Shown: positions 31,060-43,110 of the stretch, one piece after another
How the letters are laid out: each line of letters begins with the position of its first letter
How positions within the stretch are numbered: the first letter of the stretch is position 1
Source: Anastatus disparis
Lineage: Eukaryota > Arthropoda > Insecta > Hymenoptera > Eupelmidae
NCBI GenBank assembly: GCA_017163975.1
Contig: JAFFSR010000344.1
Span: 2,641,001-2,705,000, forward strand
Reading direction: 5' to 3'
Length of the DNA: 64,000 bases
Notes under the pieces: generated by a model
Seen by the model: the letters and a program-made list of their open reading frames with translations, nothing else
Told to the model about the DNA's origin: nothing
Database searches by the model: none
Made by a program: the position numbers and the translations under genes

Positions 31060-32121
31060 GAATGGCTGATTATAGTACTAATGAGATCGTTGATATTCTT
31101 TGGTTCTAGATGAGTGTTATGGCAATTACGCTGCAGTATCAAGGCTTTATGCTCCACGTTTTCCTGAAAGGCGACACCCAACTGATATGACAATACGTAA
31201 TTTAGTCCAAAGAGCTCGCATCGGACATCTTGCTCGTCAACGTCAACATCATGATTGTGACGGAAAATGATGCATGATCTTTAGCTATTTTAACAATAGT
31301 TCACCTTAATCCACAAGTTCCTACTTGTTAGAAAGAAGAATAGGTGCATCATAAAGTACTGTTTCGAGAATTCTAAGAGCTCAAAAATATCACCCGTACC
31401 ACATCACTCTTACGCAGGCTTTACAGCCTAATCATTATCTGATGCGTATTGCTTTTTGACAATGGGCTTTGCAAATGATACACGATGATCCCAATTTTTT
31501 AGGTACGAGCTTTTCTCAGATGAGGCTAAATTTAATAGTGATGGATGACTTAATTGACACAACTGCTATTATTGGTCGAATGTAAATCCCCGCTGGTACG
31601 GGCCAATAGATCATCTAGATAGATGGATACTTATGGCGTGGTGAGGTATTGTGAATGGTCGTTTGATTGGTCCTTACTTTTTTCAACAGAACGTTGATAG
31701 ACACAGTTACCTATCGTTGCTAAGCGGTAGCTTACCACGCTTATTAGAAGATGTTGACTTGGCACAAAGAGCAATAATGTTGCTTCAATAAGATGGTGCT
31801 GCACCGTATTATGCACTTATTGTAGGTGCCTTTTTAAATGCCAATTACAATGACAGATGGATTGGACGAAGGGGTCTAGCTGAATGGCCTCCTTGCTCAC
31901 CAGATATGACTTCACCTGATTTCTTTTTATGGGGATACTTGAAAAGTATTATTTTTGCAGAACGGCCAACCACCAGAGATGACTTTATGGACCGCATTTG
32001 TAGAGCTTGTGCAGCCATTCCTAGAGCTACCCTGCCTAGAACTGCGGATAGTTTTCAAAGGAAAGTGCAATTATGCCTCGTAGTCAACGGAGATAATTTT
32101 AAACAATTGCTCCGTGGGTAA
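31060..32121 (+). pseudogene. DUF4817/mariner-like transposase, near full length with many stops (right copy)
   Basis: From ATG at 31062 the text gives MADYSTNEIVDILW, then after a stop ECYGNYAAVSRLYAPRFPER and HPTDMTIRNLVQRARIGHL, the DUF4817-type HTH. Further pieces are QALQPNHYLMRIAF, ELFSDEAKFNSDG (first Asp), GIVNGRLIGPYFFQQNVDRH, LLQ-stop-DGAAPYYA (second Asp, normally QQDGA), ARRGLAEWPP-like WIGRRGLAEWPPCSPDMTSP and the C-terminal block shared with the left copy. At least seven in-frame stops and several frameshifts make it inactive. It moves DNA by cut-and-paste at TA sites in intact relatives. Confidence 0.85.
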
Positions 32122-33581
32122 TTCATTTAAATTGAAGTGTCAGTGAGAGGTAAGGTGACTCACGTCAAACAAGCACCCTAATGGAAACAGAATTTACTAC
32201 GTCCACGTCGTTGTTTCTGGGTAACGCTAAAATTAAGATTTAGGATAAAAGTAAGACTTTTCGTGTAAAAACCAGGTGTGGCAGTCATGGGGACTGGCCG
32301 ACAGAAGTTAATACTTCTTTTGGTTTGGTGACAGTCTTGCTTCTCATAGAATGAACAATTTTCCGTCACGCTTTGTTTAAAAATATATTTTATATTAAAT
32401 AAATGTGCATACGCACAACAAATTATCAACTCATGAAGTAGAATAATGGTAGTTCTGGGTAAAAAGAAGGCTTCCTAAATACATTTGCAACTTACTAAAC
32501 TACTTAGAAGCATACAAAAATTGTTTAAATGATAAGCATATAATAATAATCAATATAAAAACAATTAATTTATTTAAATTTTTTAATGATTTATGATACT
32601 TGTTATATTCAGTATGGGAATTGTATATTATAATAATCTTTTTTATGTAAATTTAAAACTTAACTCAAAAATAGATAGAAATATAATTATTATTTTTTCT
32701 CATAGTTCTTTGAAAATATTTAAAAATGCACAGTGCGTATGTGAATTATAATTGCAGTTCTAAACTACAGTTTAGTCGATATTTTTCATGAAACTTTAAA
32801 TCCAGCACTAAATATAAATTATTCGGAAATTAATAGTTTTACTGTAAGCATGTTAAGATATTAGAATTTAGCTATTCAGTATATCCACCAGCGATTTCAA
32901 TTAATCAATGATGAAAAATATTCGTGAGACTATTCTACACTTTAGGTCTAAGCAGCGTGATGACATGACTTTAATTTATAAACTTATTTGCGATTCGCCT
33001 ACGTTCTCCTACTGACAACTAACCTCAGACCATCAGAAATTCACAAGAAAAAATTTAGATGAAAAGCGCTTATTAAAATAGTATTATCTCTGGTTCTACT
33101 TTTCACACAAAAAAATCAAAAAAAGTAATAAAAGTTTATTCATTTTTTATCCTCTTTCAAAATTCGTAAAAATTTCAAATTAAAAATAAATTTTTCAATA
33201 ATTACTAAAAAATTAAAACAGAAATGAAAAGAATTTAAAATAATAAAAAGATTCAACTCTAATTTTTTTTTGTTCTGATGCTTTTTAATAAAGTTATAAA
33301 TAATTGAAACATCAGAAGTGAAAATTTGATTAACAATTACGTTTGACATATTATTATATATAGTATCATCATTTTCCTAAAAATAAATTTTAGTTTTTCG
33401 AAGAAATTTGAAAAAAAAATATCTAAATTATTTGAATAATTTTAATTTAATTCGATTGTTTACGTGTTTAAAAATATATGCGATCACTTGTAACTTTATT
33501 GAAAAGTCTTGTAACAGAAAAAACATCTGTAATAAATATTAGATTTTTTAAAATTCTTTTGGTTTCTGTTTGAATTTTTTC
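32122..33581. repeat. Right-arm shared non-coding segment
   Basis: Inverse copy of 27587-29046. It includes a GTCGGCCAGTCCCC word (complement near 32287-32305) that also occurs at 28864 and 35275 and may mark an element end. No gene. Confidence 0.75.
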
Positions 33582-33585
33582 TTAA

Positions 33586-34014
33586 GAGGCGGTCGGAACC
33601 AAATCGGTGACTTAGTTCGGTGCTTGTAATAAATGCTTATAATAATTTATTCATTTATTAATATGGTAAAAATATAGTCATTTCCTCTAGTCATGTATAT
33701 AAAGAATAATTTAAAATAGTTAAAGCCACAAAAATATACAAAATATTGTTATAAAGCGAAAAATGCCACCTAACAATCGACACGACAGTTTTTTGCATGC
33801 GGTATATGTCAAGTCAGTTTGATATTTGTAATAAATGCTTATAATAATTTATTTACTTATTCATATGGTAAAAATATAGTCATTTCCTCTAGTCATGTAT
33901 ATAAAGAATAATTTGAAATAGTTTAAGCCATAAAAATATACAAAATATTATCGTAAAGCGAAAAATGCTGACTTGATATATACCGCAAGTCACCGATTTG
34001 GTTCCGACCGCCTC
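33586..34014. mobile_element. Foldback MITE, family M4, with internal tandem duplication
   Basis: Ends are GAGGCGGTCGGAACCAAATC and its complement, with TTAA on both sides (33582-33585, 34015-34018). The left arm of the big inverted duplication has the same flanks with a single TTAA, so this is a direct empty/filled pair. The inside is not a simple palindrome: a ~200 bp block (GTAATAAATGCTTATAATAA... to ...GCGAAAAATG) occurs twice in direct order at 33627 and 33827. Confidence 0.92.
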
Positions 34015-34149
34015 TTAAGCACTAATTAAAAAAAAAAATACAAATTTAGTATTTTGTATCTAATTCAATTTGTTTTAATGATATTTGTTGTGCGACTATC
34101 AGAGACAATACTGGTCGAAGAAGCTGTACTGTATGATTGCATTATGTAT

Positions 34150-34206
34150 GTATGAGCACTATATATATATCGCTCATGCATACATAATACAATTATACAA
34201 TAATAC

Positions 34207-34280
<74 letters not shown>

Positions 34281-34290
34281 CATACATAAT
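34150..34290. repeat. (TA)n microsatellite, right arm
   Basis: Counterpart of 27296-27440, with the TA run at 34215-34275 flanked by ATACATACATAATAC words. Confidence 0.85.
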
Positions 34291-34310
34291 ACAAACATAC
34301 AGGGAGTTTT

Positions 34311-35312
34311 AAAGCTATGCTTCTTACGCGACGTTACGGCAGGGGCACTAAATGTGTAAAAATCGACAGTCCCAAATGTCACCCAGCGTGAATGTACGAA
34401 TATGGCACAGGGTGTCATAATTGCTATCAACATACAAACACTTACATTCTTTTTTCTCTTTCTTTTTTTCCCTCTCTCCCATTCTGCTTAAGGTGGTTCA
34501 TGCGGTAAGAGAGAGAAAGCTAGCTGTGAGAGAAAGAGATAGCGCTCATATGATCCAGTTGCGCATGCGCAGCAACGTAAATGTGAACGAAACATGCATC
34601 GTTTATCTAATAATTACATTTTCAAAATACTTTATCTCTTTAATAAAACGATGAATTTACGTGAATCCTGTTGGAAAATTTTTATTATTAGTTCCTTTAT
34701 ATATGTTTAAATTTTCAAATACAATTTGAATGTAGTTTATGAGATATTGTGATTAACAGCTACGAAATGTAAAAATTCCAATATATATAGATATACTTTC
34801 AATGTAATTTGTAAGAAAGTTAAAAAATTCCACGAATTTAAAAACTATTTAATACGGTGAAAAAAATAGAAAAAAATGACTGAAGAAAATTTTATAACAC
34901 AAAACAAAATTGGTATTTTATCTTTAATTTAATTTCTTTTTCAATTTTTTATTTTATGTTTCTATTTAATAAATTATTTTTCACGAAAATTTTCCAGAAA
35001 TTTTGATACTGTATATTTTTGTAAATTTTATTTGAGAAACTAGAAAGTTTTACTGCTTCGTTTTTTTATATCAATGAACCTTTATAAGTTACGCATAAAC
35101 ATTTCTTTCTTAATTTTTTAATAATTGTTATTAATAAACTATATTATTAATATATTTTTAAATACATAATACATTGAATCAAAAATAACAAGTTTTCGTT
35201 AAAAAATTAATTATAATTTTTGCAAATGTCACACTTCCTAGTTTCTATATATACACTGGAAGCATAGCTTCTGTCGGCCAGTCCCCACGACTGCCACTCC
35301 TGTTTTTTTATT
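34311..35312. mobile_element. About 1.0 kb present in the right arm only
   Basis: The left arm runs directly from CAGGGAGTTTTT into ATTAATTATCGCATTAG. The right arm carries ~1 kb between those words. Its left end reads AAAGCTATGCTTC, with the inverse GAAGCATAGCTT near 35261-35272, followed by a ~40 bp piece of the GTCGGCCAGTCCCC word. It has no coding frame of note. It may be an insertion with short inverted ends or sequence deleted from the left arm. Confidence 0.6.
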
Positions 35313-35533
35313 AATTAACGCATTAGAATAAAAATCATTAACGGGCCGTTAAAGATGTATCTGCGTGTGAGTGCGCGCTTTCTACATACTGAACGCTCAT
35401 GTAGTAACCCAATACCCAAACAGCATATACACAACTATTTGTACGCTGATGTGCCGATGTGCCTTCTCTCTCCCCTCCTATATACTTAGCTTGTGTAAAG
35501 CGTATTCGCTTGCTATACTCTCTCTCTCTGCTT

Positions 35534-36975
35534 GTGAAGCTACGTTCTATGAACTGCTCTGATATTGTCATCAATCCGTTTGCCTTATACTTATCCGATA
35601 GATCTTATTCTGTATTGGATAACTTGAATAATACTTCTGAATGGTCGTTTGTATCGGCTGGTATTCCTCAGGGTACTGTTCTGGGGCCATTATTGTTCTT
35701 GGTTTATATAAATGACATCTCTGATGTGTTGTCTTCATCAAAACATATACTCTTTGCAGATGGCCTTCAAATTTATAAGTCCTTCTCACCGGTAAATCTG
35801 GTAGATGAGGTTAGTCTTATTAATCATGAGATTGCTTCTGTGGTTAAGTGGGCAAATGAAAATGGTCTGCTGCTGAATGCGGGAAACACACAAGCCATAA
35901 TCATTGACAGTAAACAGTATATCTCTTGATTGAAGGATAATCCTGCTCTTAATATTCTGGTTTGAAATTGTTCCCTATTCTTTAGTAGTTAAAAATCTGG
36001 GTATATGGATATCCTCTACTCTTGACTGGAATAAGCAAGTCTCTGCGACGATTCGTAAGGTACATGCTACTTTACGGTCGCTGAAATTTTACAACTTTGT
36101 CTTAGGATATTAGGAAACAGCTCGTCGAGTCCCTTATTTTTCCGCATTTTGACTATGCAGCAGTCACTTATGATGATATTCCACAAACACTAAACTTGAG
36201 TCTGCATAGAGCCTTTAATGCTTGCATTCGTTTTGTTCATGGCCACATAGGCAGCCGTAACAGAGTGACGCCTTTTCGCCTTAAATATCGTTGGCTTTCG
36301 GTTCAAAATAGACGCCTATACTTAAAAATCTCCTTGGCATTCAACGTGCTTGTTCACGGTAGCCCATCATACTTAGCTACTAGATTCGTAAGGCAGCACA
36401 TTAATGCGTCTGTGCGTTCCTCTGCTAGGTTATTACCGAGTCTATTTATTTGTCCTAACGTTCGCACTGCTTCTATGCAGCATTCTTTTGTCTATTCTGC
36501 GGCTGACTATTTTAACAAAGATCTCTCTCCATTGGAGTCTTTTACTTCTGAAGATTTTCTTACTTCTAAACGTTATTTGTATGAAAAACTTTTATTGAGT
36601 GAGTGTGAATCGTGGCAGCATGAGATGGGTGCTGGCTGATCTGTCAGCTGGTCACTATTAATGGCATAGCGCCTTCAGATTTACTAGCTATACACATTTC
36701 TGTCTTAATGCACTTCTGTTTTTAATTGTTTAATTTTAACTATATGTAAGACTTATATTAGTTAACTGTAAACAATTGAATTTAAAAATTTTGCGAACAT
36801 ACTATACTTACTTGTAAATTTACACTATTCTTACTATTATTTTTTTCTTTTCATTTTTAATTAATTTGAATTATTAATTTGAAATATTATTATTATTATT
36901 CGTCGTTGTATTTTCTTATTGTGCCAGACAGGGTGTATACCCCAAGGCCAAATAAAGTTTGTCTATGTCTATATC
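35534..36975 (+). pseudogene. Truncated LINE in the right arm
   Basis: 5' truncated inside the RT. It reads SFVSAGIPQGTVLGPLLFLV, HILFADGLQIYKSF, VKWANENGLLLNAGNTQAII, a stop at ~35927, then 36196-36639 with FNACIRFVHGHIGSRNRVTP and SVRSSARLL. FADG replaces the FADD/YADD catalytic box, as in the left copy. The 3' UTR runs to a (TCTATG)n tail near 36960-36985. The upstream 35330-35530 sequence is also shared with the left arm. Confidence 0.8.
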
Positions 36976-37249
36976 TATGTCTCTCTCTCTCTTTCTCTCT
37001 CAAATCGGGCTTGAATATACATTGCTTGGTATAGTATAGTATTCCCGCTCTCTTTTATTCTTATAACTTGGTTGTGTGTGCGTGCACAGATAGGGTTACA
37101 CGTACACAGCACATATTAAAATGTAACATGACGGCAACCTAGATTTTTATCACCAGCAAATTTTCGAGGCGCGCCAAAAGAAGTATTAACTTCAAAAAAA
37201 TACTTTGACTATTAAATATCATTCAAAATGGACCTTCATCTTTAAAATT

Positions 37250-37798
37250 AAAAATAAAACGGGTTTTGAGTGTATTTTTAGTATTTTATCTTAGTTTGAC
37301 TTACTAAGAATCATTTAAAAAAAATATAAAGTATCGTTTTATAGTACAATTTTCTGCTTTTTCAGGATCCGGTATGAAAGTAGGGGTTTTCATTAAAAAA
37401 TCATTTTAACCTTTAAATAAACTTAAAAACTAAATTCAAGGTCAATATAATCAAGGTCATCGGCTCACAAGCTGATTTAAACATTTTCTTGCCAACAATT
37501 CTCAAAAGCTTGAAGAAAACGTTTTTTGGCCAAATTTTCAGTATATAACCTTAATTTGCCTTTCTGAAGGTCATGAAAAAAATTTTAAAATACATGTCAA
37601 ACCCAGTGTCAAAAATATGGGTTTCCGTTTAAAAATGACTTTGACGTTCAAATGATCTTTAAAAGTGACAATAACGTCAAATAAAATGGCACCAAAATTT
37701 GACCCCACTGCCATGAACAACTTCTACCTAAACAATTTTTTTGTAGGTTCTGTATTTTGGGAGAAATCGGGGTTCATAAGTTAAAATGGGTCATCCTG
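37250..37798 (-). repeat. Right subterminal and terminal repeat of the DUF4817 element
   Basis: It is the inverse of 30040-30380 over 37250-37560 and of 25777-25920 over 37640-37798. Identity to the left end looks clearly lower than between the central arms, so the ends behave like ordinary diverged TIRs and not like part of the recent duplication. Confidence 0.65.
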
Positions 37799-38005
37799 TA
37801 AATAACTAACATTTATATTTGTTCGATTAACTCAGCTTTTGAAGTTCAACGGCTTTCCTACTTCTTAGATTGATAATAATCATGATACAGATTATTTAAA
37901 GTATTTTTCATAAAAATCCCCCATAAAAAATTATGATTAATAATGTGTAGGTTTAATGAACAAATATTTAATTTTACTAAGGATAAGAATTATATTTTAT
38001 TATAG

Positions 38006-38192
38006 CGGCAATAACATGGAGCTACACATTTAGTCTGCAACGACCTCCACCTCGGTATTCTCAACAATATATGCCACGGACATCTTTCACGTGTCACAAT
38101 AAAATTGTGGGAAGTTATTATGCAGATCCTGAAACCGAATGCCAACTTTTCCATGTTTGTGTCTCAGTCGCCGGAAACATTCAAGATTATAG
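38006..38192 (+). CDS. Exon of a chitin-binding type-2 (peritrophin-A, CBM14) protein
   Basis: The acceptor ...TTATTATAG precedes and donor GTAAGATA follows. It reads (phase 2) AITWSYTFSLQ, RPPPRYSQQYMPRTSFTC, HNKIVGSYYADPETECQ and LFHVCVSVAGNIQDY. Spacing C-x16-C-x5-C with SYYADPETECQ.FHVC is the first half of the six-Cys peritrophin-A fold, which binds chitin in the cuticle or peritrophic matrix of insects; the second half (normally FLCPNGT.FDQ...C) must be on the next exon, which was not found in the rest of the window. Upstream exons were not found either. The reading frame is intact and codon use differs from the TE pieces, so this looks like a working host gene with large TE-filled introns. 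Confidence 0.85.
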
Positions 38193-39228
38193 GTAAGATA
38201 TTTTTTCCTCTCTTTTTTTCTTTTTCCTTTTTTCCTCAATGGTTGGCCCTTCTAAAACCTTTTAACATATAACATCAGAGAGGTGTCGTCTCCACCCTAT
38301 CGATTCCATTTCACATTTTTCCAGGATGTGCCAGTAAAGAAGAAGAAACTTTGTATGCGGACCCAGAGAGATTAATCCTTAAATAAAACCTCTTTTAAAA
38401 TAGAAGTTATATACTGGAAATCTATTATTATGTCTCTTCTGCCAAAGAACAGTTGACAATATATTTTTTCAGTCGTGACAAGCCAAAACTAATTTTTCAT
38501 GCTTGTTTTACGTAAAAAAATACCACATTCTTTCACTAGTGAGCGAAACAGTTATTCTGCATATTGTGTGAGTAAAATAACTATTTCGTTCACTCACGAG
38601 GGGATACGGCATTTTGTTCACACTAAATAAGCATGGAAAATCGAATTTTGTTCACCTTATTGGCGAAAATTCTATTCTTCATCCGTGGAAAAATACGTCC
38701 TCCACTTGTCCTTTTGTCAGCCTTGCTACACTCGGAAGAACAAACAACTCACAAGAGAATTACTTATTTTGCTCACTAGAAGAGTGATTTACTGTTCCTT
38801 ACTTCCTGCTCATATTAACAAGTAGCAAGTAGTATTCGTGGCCAATGCAGCCTATCTTTGTAGATCGCCCATAGGAAAGATATTAACTATAAAGTGATCA
38901 TTAAAATCAATTTCGTATATATTTATTTTGAATCTATAAAATTTGTAATTTTTTTAATGACATAAAGTTAAGTCTATTAATTCTAAACTTGCAAGTTTTG
39001 GCTTCATAGGTTTCAAATAGAGTGCCCTGTCTTCAAAATTTTTTTATAGCACTGGATGTCCTTAATTCGCGTATACCTCCCGCTTAGCGTGTCGTATAGT
39101 GATTGATGGCATGCCATAAACGATTATTCTTACATGTGGTGCTTGAAAAAACGTGTCTTATTGTATAATACATTAACCTGACGCGTGCACATTTCGACTT
39201 TTTCGTGTCTATATCTATGACAGTCCTC
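38193..39228. other. Intron-like stretch with a hairpin at 38490-38643
   Basis: After the donor comes a pyrimidine-rich run (38200-38235). At 38490-38643 TTTTCATGCTTGTTTTA and AGTGAGCGAAACAGTTATT face their inverses AAATAAGCATGGAAAA and AATAACTATTTCGTTCACT, a ~155 bp imperfect foldback. Nothing coding was recognised. Confidence 0.6.
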
Positions 39229-39232
39229 TTAA

Positions 39233-39632
39233 GAGTCCGCTGTATCTCTGTCCTTTTCTAATTAAAAAATTGACTTTTTTCCCAAAATTAGCAACAAGAG
39301 GCAAAAATAAAGAGATGGTTTCGATGTGTTTAATTAAATGTAATATTTTCTTTGATTAGTATGAATTAATTTTATTGCTTCGTTTTTAAGAAAAGTTGGA
39401 ATAACTTAAAAAATTATAAATTAGTGTCAAATAATGGGATTTTCAAGTTATTCCAACTTTTCTTGAAAATAAAGCGGTGGAATTAAATTATTCTTATCAG
39501 AGAAAATATTGCTTTCTATTACACCAATCGAAACCATCTCTTTATTTCTGCCTGAAGCTATTAGTTTTTATAAAAAATAAATTTTAAATAGATTCGGTAA
39601 AACAGGTAACTGTGTCGGTATACAGCTGACTC
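39233..39632. mobile_element. Foldback MITE, family M3
   Basis: The 400 bp element is flanked by TTAA on both sides (39229-39232, 39633-39636). Ends are GAGTCCGCTGTA and TACAGCTGACTC. Arms meet near 39425 and include AAGAAAAGTTGGAATAACTT and its inverse. Unrelated in sequence to M1, M2 and M4 except for the terminal architecture. Confidence 0.88.
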
Positions 39633-39636
39633 TTAA

Positions 39637-40050
39637 GTTTGCCCGCTTTAAGCATCAACTCTCTCTCTCTCTTTCTTTACAACTTTCTGTTTGTTTCATT
39701 GTTCACTCACTTTCTACTTTCTTTTATTATTTATTTTGAAACTATATTATTCCAACCTTTTCAAATTGTATTTTTTTATTGTAATTTTATGTGCACCCAA
39801 CGTTAATTGATTCTTTCCGAATTTCTTAAAATGTTCCAATAGAAACATAGAAAACAACGGAATGGTCCAATGAAAGTTCAGAATTTCAAAACATTCGGAA
39901 AAAATTCATTAACGATGGGTATACATTACATGAATATATATATATATATATATATATCTCGAGACACTTCGTCCTCGAACCTTGTACAGGAACTTGCTGA
40001 GAAAATATAATTCTTCACTTACAACATTTAACATCAGTCTATTGTCATTT
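39637..40050. other. Spacer with a CT run and a short (AT)n
   Basis: A CTCTCTCTCT run lies at 39658-39671 and an AT run at 39936-39957. No helitron 3' hairpin with a CTRR end was recognised here on the minus strand, so the neighbouring Helitron looks truncated. Confidence 0.45.
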
Positions 40051-42858
40051 TTATTTACATCCACTTCCAACAGATTCTTTATCCAAGGTGCTTAATGAAT
40101 TTATTACTGTATTAAAAATAGCTGTTTGAGCATTTGTTAGACTATCAATAATTGACCGAATATTATTAACATTATTTACTGTACCATATTCAATTTCGTT
40201 ATTTTCAATATAGTATTCTAAAGAAGGTAAATTAAAGTCACTTAATTGGAGTCCATTATTAGTTAAAATATCATTAATTATGAATAATGCATATTCTTCA
40301 CCTTTTTGTTGATTCATTTTTGGTAATATGATAAAAATGGATTTTATATTTTTCATATAATTCTCGAGCATAAGTTGGATTGTGAAATGTACAAATGTAA
40401 CTAAATAATTGACAAAGAGCTTTTGAATATAAAGATTCACATGATTCTTCTAAACATTTATCCCATTCATCATCTATTTCAACTAAATTTTTTGCTTTTG
40501 CTGCTTCAAAGAATGTTGGGTATGTGATTCCATCAAAAGTATCTAAGCTTTCGAAAAATATTGCAGCTTTAACATAAAGCAGAAGTAATCTTAAAAAGAA
40601 TCTTTCTCTTTGTTTTGGATTAACTGAGTACATTCTGGTTAGGATAGGTATCATAGTTTTTATTCTTTTCATCCATGTTCTATATATTCGATTAAAAACA
40701 TAATTTTGCGGTATATCAGAATAAAAGTAATTATATGTCTCTGGATCACTTTCATTAAGTTCAAACCACGCTGTTAGTGTTGTATTTACATTTTTATAAT
40801 CAATTTCGTGTTAGGATCCTTCTTCGAAATACACATATTGTTCATTTTCATTATGAACATCTTATCTATAAATTGTATGTGAAAGTTCACTAATATTATA
40901 TTCCAATATGCAATACATAGCTTCTGGCGGGCAAACGTATCTTGTGTTTATATATTGTTTAATTTTATCATAAAATATATCCAAATCATTCGTATCATTT
41001 GTTTTATCATTAGTATTACTTTCAGTATTTATTTCACTTGCTTTCATTTCTATTAACACAATCATGTCCTTTAAAGCAGTATTTAAGAAAGTATTTTAAA
41101 ACTCCTATTATTGAACATAATTTAATAATAATATGACAGTTAAAATTTATTAATAAATACGGGTTATAAGGAACAACAAATCTATTGTCTGCCTACTTGT
41201 TTTTTGTGTATAACATCTCATTTTTATCATTTCTTCGTCGATGAATAGGATAACCATTTGTCATTATTGAAGTTTCATTAAATCGTTTCGGAAAATTTTT
41301 TGTACACTTTCCTGATTCTTTATCTATACAAGGTAAGTTTTTATTCTGATCTCCACAAGGGCCATGGATCATAAATTGTTTAACTATTTTATATAATCTG
41401 GGATTCTCAGTTTTATTTGGATTTCAGCTTCTATAAATTTACCAACGTCATCACTATTGTAAATTTTATCATCTTTACTTAAAAATATTAGCATATGTGC
41501 ATGCGGTAATTCACTCTCATGAAATTCTACTATGTATGAATATGCAATGCATTTTCCCAAAATATGTTTTTCGGTAATTTTCTCTATTAATATTTTTAAT
41601 TTTTGATGAAATACTTCAACAACAATATCTGGTATATCTATTACTTTTTCACTTTGTCCTATATTATTTGTGATTTCTTCCTATTCCGGATTGCATGTCA
41701 TAGTAATGAAAAAATCTGGTTTTATAATTCTTTGTACTAATGTCACGGAATCAAGAAGATTTTGATGTAAGGAACGCGGACTTTCTGTAAAAGTTGATGG
41801 TAGTATAAAATATTTTTCTAATTTTTAAACTATCATTAATTTTGTTTTTTTTATTTTTTAAGAAATCCATTACGCCTTGATAAAGTTCTGTCCTTAAAGA
41901 ATCTTGATATTTCTTTATAAAATATAATCTTGAATTTTTTATTTGAACCCATGAATATAAGTGAATATATAATCATAAGATCTACGTGTTTACTTATATA
42001 TAGGATTCTTGTTGGTTTTTCTGCTTTCGAATAAATACATATTTCTCTTTCAATGGGTAATTTATTTCCTATAGACTACTGCTACTCCATTACATTTAGC
42101 TTCATTACATCGATGCTTATCAAAGTTATCTTTTCGTCTTAAAAACATTTTAACATCCCTAGGTATAGTTCTGTTTTTGATAAAACGATTATTTTCTTCA
42201 ATTTCTACAACGTGCATCATTTTATATGCTGCTGCGTAAGGATTATTTCTCCTAATTATAAAATCTAATGTATTCCATAATTCAATAAAACAATTCAGAT
42301 CGATTTTTTTCCGGCATTTATTTGCTTATTCGTTATCAAATATGTATAATTGTCCATACTTTCTTGATTCATTTTTATTTGCATGTAATGCATATGTTTT
42401 ATGGTATATTTGTCTATAAATACGTATCACTTAAGGACCTTTATTAAATAATTTATTAAATGCTGCACCAAAACTTGCAAATGCTAAGGCGTTATCATAT
42501 GATCTTATGCATTTTTTTAAATTATTACTTATCATAGAATTTCCCGTAAGTAATTTCTTAATCTCTTCAGGATATTCTGGGTCTTCTTCTAATGTTATAT
42601 TTCCTTGTTTACAACATGATGTAAATTTCTCATAGCTTGACATTTTCAATGCAAAATGTCTAGCACCACAAAAACCACAAATAAAATTCAGACCACCAAT
42701 ATTATTTTCCATGATATAATTTTCAGTATTATTAATCAATGTATCTTTAGCTATTCGATAATAATTTATATCATTATTTTTTTCCGTTTTGAATTTATCT
42801 TTGTTTTTTTCATAATAATTTTTATTTTTTAATGAAGTTATTAAATTATCATCTTTTC
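40051..42858 (-). pseudogene. Helitron Rep/helicase relic
   Basis: Reading leftward, 42858-42431 gives GLNFICGFCGARHFALK, SCCKQGNITL and NALAFASFGA, the usual Helitron N-terminal block. 42430-41950 gives GQLYIFD, NPYAAAYKMMHVVE. 41760-41450 gives FFITMTCNPE, DIVVEVFHQKLK and ELPHAHMLIFL, the HUH (His-x-His) motif of the Rep nuclease. 41320-41220 has GKCTK-like and NGYP-like fragments. 41065-40862 reads YVCPPEAMYCILE, and 40860-40298 reads TLTAWFELNESD, RMYSVNPKQRERFFLRLLLL, TYPTFFEAAKAK and DDEWDKCLEE. After a frameshift the helicase begins (SLTNAQTAIFNTVINSL), but it ends at 40051 before any Walker A motif. There are many stops. Intact relatives replicate by rolling circle. Confidence 0.88.
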
Positions 42859-43110
42859 TTTAAATGTTTTTTCATAAGATTCATTTAAACGTTTCAATAT
42901 TTTTTGTTTGTTTTTCAATTAATATTGTTTTCTATTTTCTTAAACTTTATCTTTATTATATTTATAATACGATTTGTCATGAATGCGTCTATCTTAGTTG
43001 TGATTTTGTTGATATGTTAAATTCTTATTTTTGTCTGAGGATTGTTAATTGTTTTTTATAAATTTATTTCGATTGGAAATATGATTTTTTTGTTGCAATA
43101 TATTAATAAT

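Larger units (their letters stand above)
25777..37798. mobile_element. 12 kb head-to-head inverted duplication of a DUF4817 mariner-like element
   Basis: Outer ends are TA-CAGGATGATC... on the left and ...GGTCATCCTG-TA on the right, with ~150 bp of diverged terminal inverted repeat. Inside, 27560-29674 and 31494-33580 are inverse copies with no net indel (paired coordinates always sum to 61168). The LINE-containing parts (25930-27240 and 35330-36640) also pair (sum 62572), the offset being due to two insertions in the right arm. The right copy runs from a subterminal block at 30030-30380 through the transposase to its inverse block at 37250-37560. The left copy is cut at 29674 by a MITE remnant. 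Confidence 0.75.
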
